Below are positions 1-10,437 of a stretch of DNA of 64,000 nucleotides, piece after piece. The stretch is from Bromus sterilis. Lineage: Eukaryota > Streptophyta > Magnoliopsida > Poales > Poaceae. Made by a program: the position numbers and the translations under genes. Where the stretch lies: positions 64,960,001-65,024,000 of the forward strand of contig OX465598.1 of NCBI GenBank assembly GCA_950022295.1, read 5' to 3'. The number at the start of each line of letters is the position of its first letter. The first letter of the stretch is position 1. The notes beneath the pieces are model-generated. The model was given only the letters and a program-made list of their open reading frames with translations, searched no databases and was not told the origin of the DNA.

Positions 1-1616
1 TCGATGACGAATTCAACTTCCCTAATCGGGGGTATCCCCGGAAGTTCTTCTGGGAATACGTCGGTAAATTCACAAACGATTGGGACTTTCTCAATCCCTT
101 CGAGAGGTGCGACATTCAAGGCATTCAGAGCATATATACGAGCTTCGGCATTCATCGACACAATGGCAGTGTGACTCAAAATCGCGCCAGAAGGATGAAA
201 AAGTTGGATGACCTTGGTGCCACAATAAAGTGCGGCATTGTGGGTTTTCAGCCAATCCATGCCAAGGATAAGGTCGATGGTGGAGGTTTTCAGAATGTGC
301 GGAGAAACCATGAACTCTAATCTCTCGATCTCAACAGTGAGGTTAGGTGCAACCATGTCGACACGACACTGGGTACCGGGAGTCCGGACTATTAAGGGGG
401 TATGCATCTTTTCGTGGTAAATGCCATGCTTAGAAGCAAACGCTCCAGACATAAATGAATGCGATGCTCCTGTATCAAATAAAACAGTAGCAGGTAATGA
501 GTTAACGAGGAGTGTACCCATCACAGTAGCGGGCTGTTCCTGAGCTGCCTCAACATCAATGTTGTAAGCATGACCACGAGCATGAGGATTTGACCCAGTA
601 TTATAGTTGAGGGTCCCATTGTTGCCATGGCCATTTCCGCGGCCAGCAGGGTGAACTACCAGTTGATTCTGTCGCTGAGGGCAGTCTCTGGAAATATGGC
701 CTGGCTGACGGCACTTGAAACACAGGCCATCTTGCGGACGGAGAGTTGCAGTCTCAGTCTTCGGCTGTCTCGGCGGGGGCGGAGGCAGACGGGGTGCAAC
801 ATACGATGGCCTTGCTGCCGGGGCAGTTGGACGAAACACACTGTGTGGAAGCCAAACGCGTTGCTTCTGTGCTGTGCCCGAAGATGAGCCAGCATCACGG
901 GGGCGCTTGGGCAAACCACCGAACTTAAGCTGAGCGGTCTCCAGAGTGATAGTCTGATTCACCATGGTGGCGAAGTCGGGGAAGACGTGCAAAGCCAGTG
1001 CAAGCTGGAGATCTGGGTTGAGTCCATCACGGAACTTCTCTTGCCTACTTGCATCATTGGGTAGGTCACTTGCAGCATAGCGGGAGAGGCGGAGGAATTC
1101 CCTCTGGTAAGCCTCGACAGTTTTGTTGCCCTGAACGAGGTTGCGGAACTCGGCCTTCATACGGCTCATAATCGCCTGGGGGACATAACGAGCACGGAAG
1201 GCAGTCTTGAAGTCGTTCCAGGTGACGACAGTCCCTTCAGCTAGCGAGCCCTTGTAAGTGTCCCACCACTGAGCAGCGGGACCACGCAGGAAATAGGACG
1301 CGAAGGTGACATAATCAGCAATGCTCACATTAGCGAACTCCAGCTGACGAGTGATGTCACGAAGCCAATCATCGGCATCCAGTGGCTGTTCCGGTTGGTG
1401 GAAGAGAGGGGGATTGAGACGCATGAAATCCCGCAGAGTAACCACAGGCGGTTGGTTCTGGTGCTGGTTCTGGTTCTGATTCTGGAGCTGATCTATGACT
1501 CCTTGCATAAAAACTTGGTTCATCTGAAACTGCTGCATCATCGCGGCCATGTAGTCCGGCGGCGGAGGTGGATCGTTGGCACCACGACCACGACCACGAC
1601 CACCACGACCAGCCAT
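1..1616 (-). CDS. Gypsy gag-protease polyprotein, N-terminal 538 codons
   Basis: The frame is open from ATG 1616-1614 to the window edge. The first residues are Arg/Gly-rich, followed by a proline run. A retrotransposon gag domain follows, with the Trp-Trp pair near residue 117 in the context AAQWWDTYKG, and then a low-complexity Pro/Arg linker. A CCHC zinc knuckle lies at residues 299-312 (C299, C302, H307, C312; CFKCRQPGHISRDC). The aspartic protease motif LFDTGAS has its catalytic Asp at residue 381. I checked the frame base by base between the zinc knuckle and the protease and at the left edge, and found no stop. The product would package element RNA and process the polyprotein. As it is cut by the window, whether pol is also intact cannot be judged. 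Confidence 0.87.
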   Translation of the reverse strand, partial: MAGRGGRGRGRGANDPPPPPDYMAAMMQQFQMNQVFMQGVIDQLQNQNQNQHQNQPPVVTLRDFMRLNPPLFHQPEQPLDADDWLRDITRQLEFANVSIADYVTFASYFLRGPAAQWWDTYKGSLAEGTVVTWNDFKTAFRARYVPQAIMSRMKAEFRNLVQGNKTVEAYQREFLRLSRYAASDLPNDASRQEKFRDGLNPDLQLALALHVFPDFATMVNQTITLETAQLKFGGLPKRPRDAGSSSGTAQKQRVWLPHSVFRPTAPAARPSYVAPRLPPPPPRQPKTETATLRPQDGLCFKCRQPGHISRDCPQRQNQLVVHPAGRGNGHGNNGTLNYNTGSNPHARGHAYNIDVEAAQEQPATVMGTLLVNSLPATVLFDTGASHSFMSGAFASKHGIYHEKMHTPLIVRTPGTQCRVDMVAPNLTVEIERLEFMVSPHILKTSTIDLILGMDWLKTHNAALYCGTKVIQLFHPSGAILSHTAIVSMNAEARIYALNALNVAPLEGIEKVPIVCEFTDVFPEELPGIPPIREVEFVI

Positions 1617-2253
1617 CCTGCTAGAATTTAACAGGGGTATTTCAGCGATGAACATCTTAACGAGATACCGGAAACGAGTAAGAGGTACAGCGACAACAAA
1701 GAGGAGGCGCGGATATATAGGAGTAGTCATATAAGACATACACATCCACACATAGAATCAATCGAAAATCGGGCAGCGTAACGTCGTAGAAATTAAGGAA
1801 AAAGGACACACTAGGCGGCGCGCAGACTGCGGTTAGGATTACACGACGCGACATAGATTCCACTATGTCAATCACGCCGCAAGAAAACTGTTGGCCACAG
1901 GAGTTGATGCCAGAGAACGCGCGGCCTGCCCAGAATGAGAATGGGATCCGCGGTCTGGGATCTGGCGTACGACGCCTGCGACACGACTCAATCAATGGGG
2001 GAATCACCAAAAACGCCGGGTGGAATCAAGAGAACGTGATCCTAATGTCAGATTTTGTAAAACTTACCAGCAAGGATAAGAGAGCACATTCCCAGAGCAT
2101 AGGTAAGGAGAAAAGGATCCTAATACCATAGATATCACACGTAGTGACATCGATGTGGGCCCGTAAGCCAAATATTAAGTTAGAAAAATAGTTTTTCAAA
2201 GTCTAGACTCAACTTCGACCAGGTAGTGGTTGGGTGGCTTCCTACAGGCAGTC
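1617..2253 (-). other. Gypsy 5' leader between PBS and gag
   Basis: This is an untranslated leader of about 640 bp between the primer-binding site and the gag ATG. It holds short unrelated open frames on both strands but nothing protein-like. RNA packaging signals would be expected here by analogy with other gypsy elements; none can be recognised directly. Confidence 0.6.
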
Positions 2254-2267
2254 GGCTCTGATACCAA
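2254..2267 (-). promoter_or_regulatory. Primer-binding site (initiator Met-tRNA type)
   Basis: Read on the minus strand the site is TTGGTATCAGAGCC. This matches the standard plant PBS complementary to the 3' end of initiator tRNA-Met. It lies two bases from the LTR end, which fixes the orientation of the gypsy element and the LTR boundary at 2270. Confidence 0.9.
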
Positions 2268-2269
2268 CT

Positions 2270-5200
2270 TGTAACGCCCCCAAAATCAATCCGTGTACAG
2301 TAATCATACACGCAGGGTACACGGCTGAGATTAGGGTGCCACGGTGAGAATATCACAGCACAACACTAAACACAAAAGGATAAACCAATATGTTACAATA
2401 AAAGGGGGGTCACTCGGACCCGAATACATAAGTCATACAAACCATAATATCTGAGTACAGACATAGTTAGTCAAGTTTTGCCTTAAGAAGGCTAGCACAA
2501 ATAACATCAGAGATACAGATCGAAAAGGCAAGGCCTCCTGCCTAGGAGCCTCCGAAACTACTCCTGGTCCTGGTTAGCGGGGGTCTCGACGTAGTAGTAT
2601 CCGCCTCCGGGGTACTCCTGCTCCTGGGCTCCAACGTCGACTGCAGCGGCCGATCAGGCAAAACAGTAAAGGAAATAAAGCAGGTGAGTATCTAGTATAC
2701 CCGCGAGTCTTACGTCCGCTACTAAGCATTATGCATTGTATCAACGGAAAGAAGAGGCTGTATATAGTGGACTGCAAGATAGAAATCAGAATAAGGGTAA
2801 GAAGCTAGGCCTATCGAAGACTAGCATCTTCTGACGATGTCTTGCAGCATGAGGTGAGAATCGGCCAACAGTTTATATAAAGCAATAAAGTAACAACGAA
2901 GCAGAAGTTGCTGCAACATTGTATAATATAAGTTGTAATGATTGATAATAATAATGCCTCCGAGTTCACCTCCTCGACATCCCCGCGAGGAAGAAAACCC
3001 GGAACCATACAGTTTAATAATAATAGTTTCTAGTGGTAAGATCCAGCTTCAGCATAAAGCGTCCTGTTACCGTGGACACGGCTATTCGAATAGATTAAAC
3101 TCCCTGCAGGGGTGCACTACTGTTCAGCCTGCACGCTCGGATCTCCAGGGTGGCGTGAACCTTGTTAGGGAACGCCCCACCGAGGCTATCCGACACGACG
3201 CAGCCCATCCTAGGCTCAACAGAGAGGCCATCCGCCGGACTATATCCTATGCGCCAAGGGGTCTAGGTCCCTCACCCTTGCACGCTCCTGCACGGTGCGA
3301 GTCTGGCCGGTGAAGTAAAAGCAAATCCAAACACACCTGCTGCAGCAAAAAGACAAGACCACTTCCCGGCGATCAGGCCGCAGTACTGCTGACGTCTGAA
3401 GAGCTTTCGGACGAACTACGACGCGGAGGGCCCACACCGTAATCCCACGTGTAGGTAGTGCGTACAGACCAACGGGCCTCTCAAGTCATCCGCCGAACCA
3501 TTTAGCATTTTAATTAACCTGCGTGACAACCGTTATCGTTGCCTCGACTTAACCGACCCGCGGTCAACGACAGCAGTCAGGACCACCAGTACATCGGTGC
3601 CTGCCCTGTCGTCCCACCAAGTCACTGCGGTTACCAACAAGGTGAACCGTCTCCTTACCTTGTCTCGCGTGTGCTCTTGGTAGAGCTCGACTTTCGTGGT
3701 TTGGTAACTCTCGCGAGATACGAGCAGGGGCCTAGCACGCCATCAACGTCGGTCGTACCCTCCCTGTCGTTCCCGACGATACACCTCTCGCGGGCACCGT
3801 TGGGTCGCCCGACTTCTTACCTTAAGGACAACCACTGTTCAGGACCCTATGGCGGCAAGACAAAGTCAGCCTCGAGTGGAGTACAAGGATTACTCCCGGA
3901 TAGCTCACACTTGAGGTGACTAGGCATAACCCAGATAGGGGCCTTTGGCGGTGTCTGCTTTGTACCGTACCTGTGCAGTTGTATATATGATATCCGTGTT
4001 CACCCCCTGAGTGATCACGGCCCGCTATCTAATCCTAGCTAACAATGCGCAGGGCTCACTGCTGAATAATGCAGAAGTAATAATAGGCAGCATAGGATAA
4101 AGGAAAGATACATCAAGGGGCGACAAAATCAGGCTATGCAATTGAATAGGGTTGTAATCGTAGCAGCAGCAGTAACAATGCCTAGTGCAAGAAAAGTACG
4201 GAAAGATAGGCGATATCTGGGGAAGAGAATGGCTCTGCTTGCCTGCAAGCTCGACGGTAGTAGCAGGGTCGTCGACGAAGTAGTCGTACCCGGCAGCGGT
4301 GTAGTCGGCGGTAGCAGCGGGGTCTACCGGAGATTAAGGGGGGGAAGGAAAACAGTAAATACACAGCAAAAATATACAAACATATGCATGACATGACAGA
4401 TGAAAAGTTAACGGTGTTCTAACGCAGTGCCATGCACGTTGCGCGGAGCGGGAATTCATCCGGGGATGAAATACCGGCTCCGGGTGATTACCGGACAGGG
4501 GTCCAGAGGGGGAAGGATCAAGCCGGAGGTGTCGTGGACATCCGACAAACATAAGGGGGGTGTATCCGTGTTAGTTGAACCATTCCGGACAACTTTCGTG
4601 TTCGGAATAAATTCATCCGGGTACTTTTTATTGGTACCGGGAATTATCGACAGACAGCCCGAAGGGGGGGGGAATGTCGATGATCGGTGTGTTAGGGGGG
4701 TGTGGTAGACATACGGATAGCGTATCCATATTCGTTATATTTTTCTGATCAACTTTCATGTACAAAGTTTTTGAATCTGAGCTACGGTTTATTTTCTATG
4801 ATTTTCTAAAGTTTTAAGCAATTTAAATCATTTTCTAAATCATTTTAAATTATTTTTATTTATTAACAGAACATTATCCACAGCACAGTTGACTGGTCAA
4901 ACTGACCAGTGGGACCTACATGTCATAGTGAGGGACATTTAACTCATTTTATTTAATTAACAAAACCGAGGACCCCACATGTCATACACTGGAATAAATC
5001 TAAAATTGTTTTTATTAATAAAAGGCAGTGGGGTCTACCTGTCATAGACTCATATGCTTAATACAATTTTTAATTTAACTAAACATCACAGGGGTCCACC
5101 TGTCAGTGTCCTAGCAGTTTAATCAAAATTTAATTAGGGGATTAGCTCTAATCCTCTGGGTGGGACCCAGAGGTCAGTGGCTGGGGGGCTATTAGGGGGG

Positions 5201-6551
5201 TTGCCCCCGGTCTAAACTGAGCCCGTGCCTGCGCCCGTGCCCATGCCGGGGCAGAGCACGGCGAGGGCACGCACAGGGGGGGCTAAGGGGCTAGCCGGGC
5301 GCGGGGAGCGCGGCCGGTCCGTGGCCTGGACGTGGGCGCGCGCGCATGGAGTGGGGTTGCAGTGCGGCGCGGCGAGCAGTGGAGCTCCACCTCGCCATTA
5401 ATGGCGGACCAACGAGGGCGCGGCTCTACAGCGCCGATTCGGCGGCGGAAAAGCAGGGGAACGGAGGGGAGAGCTCACCCCAAGCCTGTGGCCGTTGTCC
5501 GGTGGCGCGAGGCGGCGGGAGCACGACGTATTTGACGCCGGGGTGCCGCGGCAGTGGCGGGGGAACTCGCCCGATTCGGCGAGCTCGAGGCGTATCCGTC
5601 CGAGGTGACGCTTGGGGGAGACGAGGTCGACGAAGGGCTATCTTCTATAAACACCGGCCGCGAGGATGGGGCTCAGTGGCCGCGCGGGCTCGAGGTGGCG
5701 CCCATGGCAGTTCGGGACGGGAGGAGGAAGAACAGGGGGCAGGGGAGGGGAAAGAAACGGCGCGGCAGGGGAACTAGGGTTCGCAGGGGGGGCGGCTCGG
5801 CCTTGTAGGTCGCCGGGGGTTGCCGGATGGCCTCCACGGGGGAGCTCGCCGCCGTGGCCTCGGCGGATAGCCGCCACGCCTTCCCCGTACGGGAAGAAGA
5901 CGGTGGGGAGGTGGGATGGGCTGGTTTCGGTGGGTTAAGGAGGGGGTGGCCTGGTGGGCTTCGCCCCCAGGCGTAGGTTTAGGGTTTTTCCATTTTTCTG
6001 TTTTGTTTTTTATTCTTTTCTGTTTATTTCTTTTTGTAATAATTTTATTCATCTAGGCAATTTTGTAAAATATGGGATGTATCCCACATTTATTGTCACA
6101 CTATATATTACTGCCACAAAAAGATTGGGCAATAATAAAAGTCATTTAATATTTGATTTAAATATTAAATGATTTAAATAGGGATTTTGGCCACTATTTT
6201 GAATTGTTAAGAATTTTCCATAGCACTATAAATACCCAAACCCATATGGTTTTGGTCCAGTGAATATTAGAGAATTTATAAAAGTGGTTCCAAGATTTTT
6301 GGAAAAGGTTTATTGTCACCATAATTTTTAATATTCATAAAAAAGGCATTTTAGGGTTTGTTTGAATTTCAACTCAAATGGCTTGGACTTTGTTTTCATC
6401 CATGATGATCAAGGTCCATGGTTCACTTTGCTTGCCACCATATCAAAGGGGAATTTGAATTTGAACTGAACCATTTGATCAAACAAAAGTTTTGAACAGT
6501 AGAGATGAACAGTAACAGTGATTACTGTTCACTGACAGTGAGGGTGTTACA
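2270..6551 (-). repeat. Complete 5' LTR of gypsy element (4282 bp)
   Basis: The ends are TGTAAC...GTTACA, a perfect 6-bp inverted pair with canonical TG/CA. The left end abuts the PBS and the right end is followed by CTTAC, a candidate target duplication. The interior has several short GC-rich frames that look like chance ORFs. An 8-bp inverted repeat (CCGTGTAC 2291-2298, GTACACGG 2317-2324) lies near the U5 end. Blocks of it (for example around 2750-3300 and 3950-4330) recur in the solo LTR at 44710-51395, so both belong to one family or sister families. Confidence 0.87.
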
Positions 6552-9500
6552 CTTACGTCAAACATAACACAACCTGGATCTTCTCTCGGTCCCCCTGGAC
6601 GAAGAAAAGCAACCAAGGCACTCACACGGTAGGCAAGTTTTAATTATGATTCCAATTGATGTTATTCTATGAACAAGGAGTAGGTCTCAAGTCGTCCATA
6701 ACCGCGGACACGGCTTTTCGAAAAGATTTAACCCTGCAGGGGTGTAACAACTGCCCATCATAGGCTTCGCATGTACGCCCGGTTTCCACTTGGCTAGGTA
6801 AACGCCTGAAACTCCAGAACGTTAGAGTCCCTCTAACTAACAACGCACAGTTTCGGGTGGCCCCCGGTGAGTCGACATCCAACTCAAAAGCCGGCCGCGC
6901 TCTCGAATCGGTCTCTACCGTCTGGACGAGGTTGGATTAGTTGCCCAAACAGATGTGGAAAACCCCCTAGATCCCTGGGGTGCACCAACAAGAGAAAACA
7001 AGTCTCCGCTGGGCCGGGTTTGTTTCGAAAACTGTTGGGGTACCAACCAAGCACACACACGTTTGCAAATAGTAAATCAGCTCGGGCCACCACTAGAACT
7101 GTATGAAGCTAGGTAGGTAAGACAAGGGGACCCCATAGAATCCCACACACGATTAGGCACGCTCGCCAAGAAACACAATACCCGGAACTCGGGACCTAGG
7201 TGACTCAAATGGAACAAAACACCTGGCGGGAACAGCCCGGTCTCCCATCATTCGTCAAGTATAATTAACATCATAATAATAATGAACATCAACCAACTTA
7301 TTTAGATAACATGATATCCCAAACCATAGCATAGGGTAAGAAGCAAGTTTTCCTACTCATACTAAGCAATGGCTGAGCAGCGGTAACTTAGCAACACAAT
7401 GTTTTGCTGGGATGTGGGGATCATGGCTGTTTGGTTTTTGAATGTGGCATAAGCAAGTGGATAGGATCAAACAAACGTTCTAGAATACAGCTAGGCAGGC
7501 AGGCTGAAAGGTATCAAGTAATGGTATAAATCTTCCCCTTGCCTGGGTAATCGGTCGACGGAGCAGACGTAGCCGGGTCCTCGGGCTCGGTGTCGGAAAC
7601 CTCCACATAAGTCTCCTCGGCAGTCTCAGGTGCTAACGTAAAATACCGGCAAGGAAAAGGCAAACAAGTAAGCAAGGTTGCAATGCACAGGCAAAGATGG
7701 TATGATCAAGTTTAACAGACATGATGTTACCCTATCTAGTCAGATTTAAATGAAGGTGGTGACGACACGTCAACAACTTCATATGCAATTTATTTCCGTA
7801 AAATGGCTTTGGTCTTAGCCTTAAATTTTGGTGTAAATAGCATGGCAACATGACATGATCAACAATGCAATTAACAGAAATAATTACAATGTGAAAAGTA
7901 AAACATCGATTCCGGAGACGGAGAGATGTCGATGAACTTGTCCTTGGAAAGGTGCAACAAAAGGAAGGAACCCAACCACCTTGCATATGAAAATATGCTA
8001 GGGGCTGGTTTGACGATGCAAAGATTTGAAGATGACATGAAAGAGACTTGGAATGAAAAGATGATTAAGATTCAACATGCACTGAAGTTGAAAGAATAGA
8101 AGGCAAGGAAACAGGTTGATATGGCTAGGTGTTTCACACCATGTCCACTTGAGTTGCACAAAACATCACCTGGACATCACCATTGGAATCCCTGCATTTT
8201 TCTACCCCAAAACCATATAAGGTATGGCTCCATTTGAATTTGCAAAGCTCAGTTGCAAATTCAAATGAACTCATGAGCCTGAGTGCAAAGTTGCACTACT
8301 TGCTTTTCAAGAAAAAATCAAATGGCAATTCCATTGTCACCATGCTGATCCGTGGGAAAAACTACCCAAAATTCATATATGGGTTGCCACATTTGAGTTT
8401 TGGGAAGTGGTTGCAAAAACAAAAGAAAAGAGGGGCCTATTTGTATAATTGCCACCATCACAAAATTTGAGGGGGAAAATTGTAAAATGTCCATCACCAC
8501 TGTGTTCAGTGGGTCAAACTATCCCAAAAACATATATGGGGTGCCCTAACTCGAGTTAGAAATTTAAAAACAGATTTGAATTTGAAAACAAATTCAAATT
8601 TGAATTTAAACTGAGAAAACGAAATAAAAAGAAAAGGAAAAATAAAAAGGGCTCAGACCCAAACTGGGCTGGCCTCGGCCAAATGGCCCAACTCTCCTCT
8701 CCTCGGCCCAGCGCACACGCCAGGCCCACGGCCTCCTCTCCTCCTCCAGGCCCAAGGCGACAGCCCTCTTCTGAACTTGCGCAACTCTGAAGAAACGCGA
8801 CGCTCGACTGAACCCGAGACGGCGAGCAGCTCCGGCGAGCCCTGCCTCGCGCTCCGGCCATCTCCTGGCAATGCAGCATGGGGAAAACCGAGAGGGCACC
8901 CAGGCCTAAACGGGGGTGCACACCGTTGCCACCAAAACCTCCCCATCTCGCCGGAGTCCCCACGGGAACAGAGCGGCGACGAGGTGTCCCAGCGCTTCAG
9001 ACTGACAGAGAAAAACGCCCAACTTTAGTCGACCCGTGCGTCGTGCACACGGCGTCTCCGGCCACGGGGTTACCTCCAACCTCTAGAGGGCACCACCACG
9101 AACCCGTGGATGCCCCTACCTCGGGTTGTACCTCGCCGGAGCGGAGGCCACCCTCACCTGAATACCACGGCGGCGCTTCACTTCTGCTACGACAGGTTCA
9201 GACGCGGCGACCACAACACCTAACGCGATCAAAAAGGCCTCGCCTTGACCTCCATACGCACGGACTGGACATGCACAGGACACACGTGCGCACGCCCAGA
9301 GCACGCCACTGACTCGGCGACCTTGAGCTGCACGGCGGCGACGACACGACGCAGAAAATCCTACGGCTATCGCGAACAGAAGGCTACACGCAACCGCGGG
9401 GAAGGAGAAGGATGACGCTCACCTAGCGGGTCACTTTGTGTGCCCCCGCCCTGCCGGAGAGGAAGACGACGAGCCTGGAGATAGCCGTGGCGATAGGAGC

Positions 9501-10437
9501 TTGAGATGGCGACGTCCACGGCTCCACAGCAGCTCCGTGCCTCCCTCCGCAACCTGAGAGCGGAAAAGGGACGAACACACGCAGGAGATGGAGCCCGCGA
9601 ACGCACGGTCAGGAATTGTGAAAGACGGCGAGGAATTTGAGAACTTTCCCGGCGGCCATGGCGGGAAAAAGGGGAACCTGCGGGGACGAACCAGGCGGCG
9701 GCGGGAGAAATTGGGAAGGGGGAACTCGAGCTAGGGTTCCAGGAGGGGCCTGGAACCTCTGCTTATAAAGGGGGAAGGCCCCTGGCCACGTCGACGGCTG
9801 GCGACGCCTGCGTGGACGCCGGTGTGAGAGGAGACGACGAGGTCCCCCCGGCCACGCTGTAAAGACGAAGCACGGGAGCCACGCGATTGGGATCGAACGG
9901 CGGGGCGCTCTCCCACTTACCGGTTCGCAGATGGGCGTGAGCCCGAGTGGAGACAAGCCTGCTCGGCTGGGCCTGGCTGGTCTGTCTCTGCGAAAAAACC
10001 CAGAGAAGGCTTTCCTATTTTTCAAAAACATAAAAACCCAAGAATTCTTCAGGGCAAACAAGGAAAAAGAAAAACATATAAAAATATGTTTTGAAAACCT
10101 TGGATTATTCTCCATTTTTTTAAATTGGTTTAACCAATTTTTGAGCAACTAAAATGTGGGGGCATTTTTGAAGATTCAAATCAAATTTGAACTGTGGCCC
10201 ACATTTTTGGAGTTGAAAAAAAATGGGGCAATGCTTTTAAAAAGTTTGGGAAGGGCATGGAATTGGCTATGCCAAGTTTGGGGTCAAGGAGAGCAGGCAT
10301 GCAACAATGAAAAATCTTCACACACCCTTCTTGAACCATTTTGGATGCAAACTCAAACAAACCAAATGGGCTCCAATCCCAATGCAAATTTAAATCAACA
10401 CATGAAATGTCAAACTCTAGCATCATGCCAAGTTACA
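6552..10437 (-). repeat. Older gypsy LTR, partial, interrupted by the younger gypsy element
   Basis: This stretch sits between the right end of the younger LTR and the Copia envelope-like ORF. Its right end is GTTACA at 10432-10437, matching the family terminus, and the following AAGTC would be its target duplication. It shares order and motifs with the LTR at 2270-6551, such as a block containing CGGACACGGCTTTTCGAAAAG near 6701 and a purine-poor block near 7500-7640. Its left part is not in the window, most simply because the younger element inserted into it. A TATA-like TTTATAAG lies on the minus strand near 9763-9770, followed by a GC-rich segment. No coding function is apparent. Confidence 0.6.

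Larger units (their letters stand above)
1..6551 (-). mobile_element. Ty3/gypsy LTR retrotransposon, partial (5' LTR to protease; rest off window)
   Basis: The element reads right to left. In order it has a 5' LTR (2270-6551), a primer-binding site (2254-2267), a leader of about 640 bp and an open gag-protease frame from 1616. Reverse transcriptase, integrase and the 3' LTR must lie left of base 1. The base after the LTR starts a candidate 5-bp target duplication, CTTAC (6552-6556), whose partner is outside the window. It appears to be inserted into an older gypsy LTR (6552-10437) that shares sequence modules with its own LTR. The complete LTR ends and uninterrupted gag suggest it is younger than its surroundings. 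Clade is inferred: the gag-protease layout suits a Del/Tekay-like chromovirus, but the integrase needed to settle this is not present. Confidence 0.88.

Noticed and set aside
5332..6052. Overlapping GC-rich frames on both strands
   Set aside because: They lie wholly inside the gypsy LTR, overlap one another in several frames and carry no recognisable domain.
8556..10148. Several 80-179-codon frames on both strands
   Set aside because: They fall in the older gypsy LTR, conflict with one another and show no domain.
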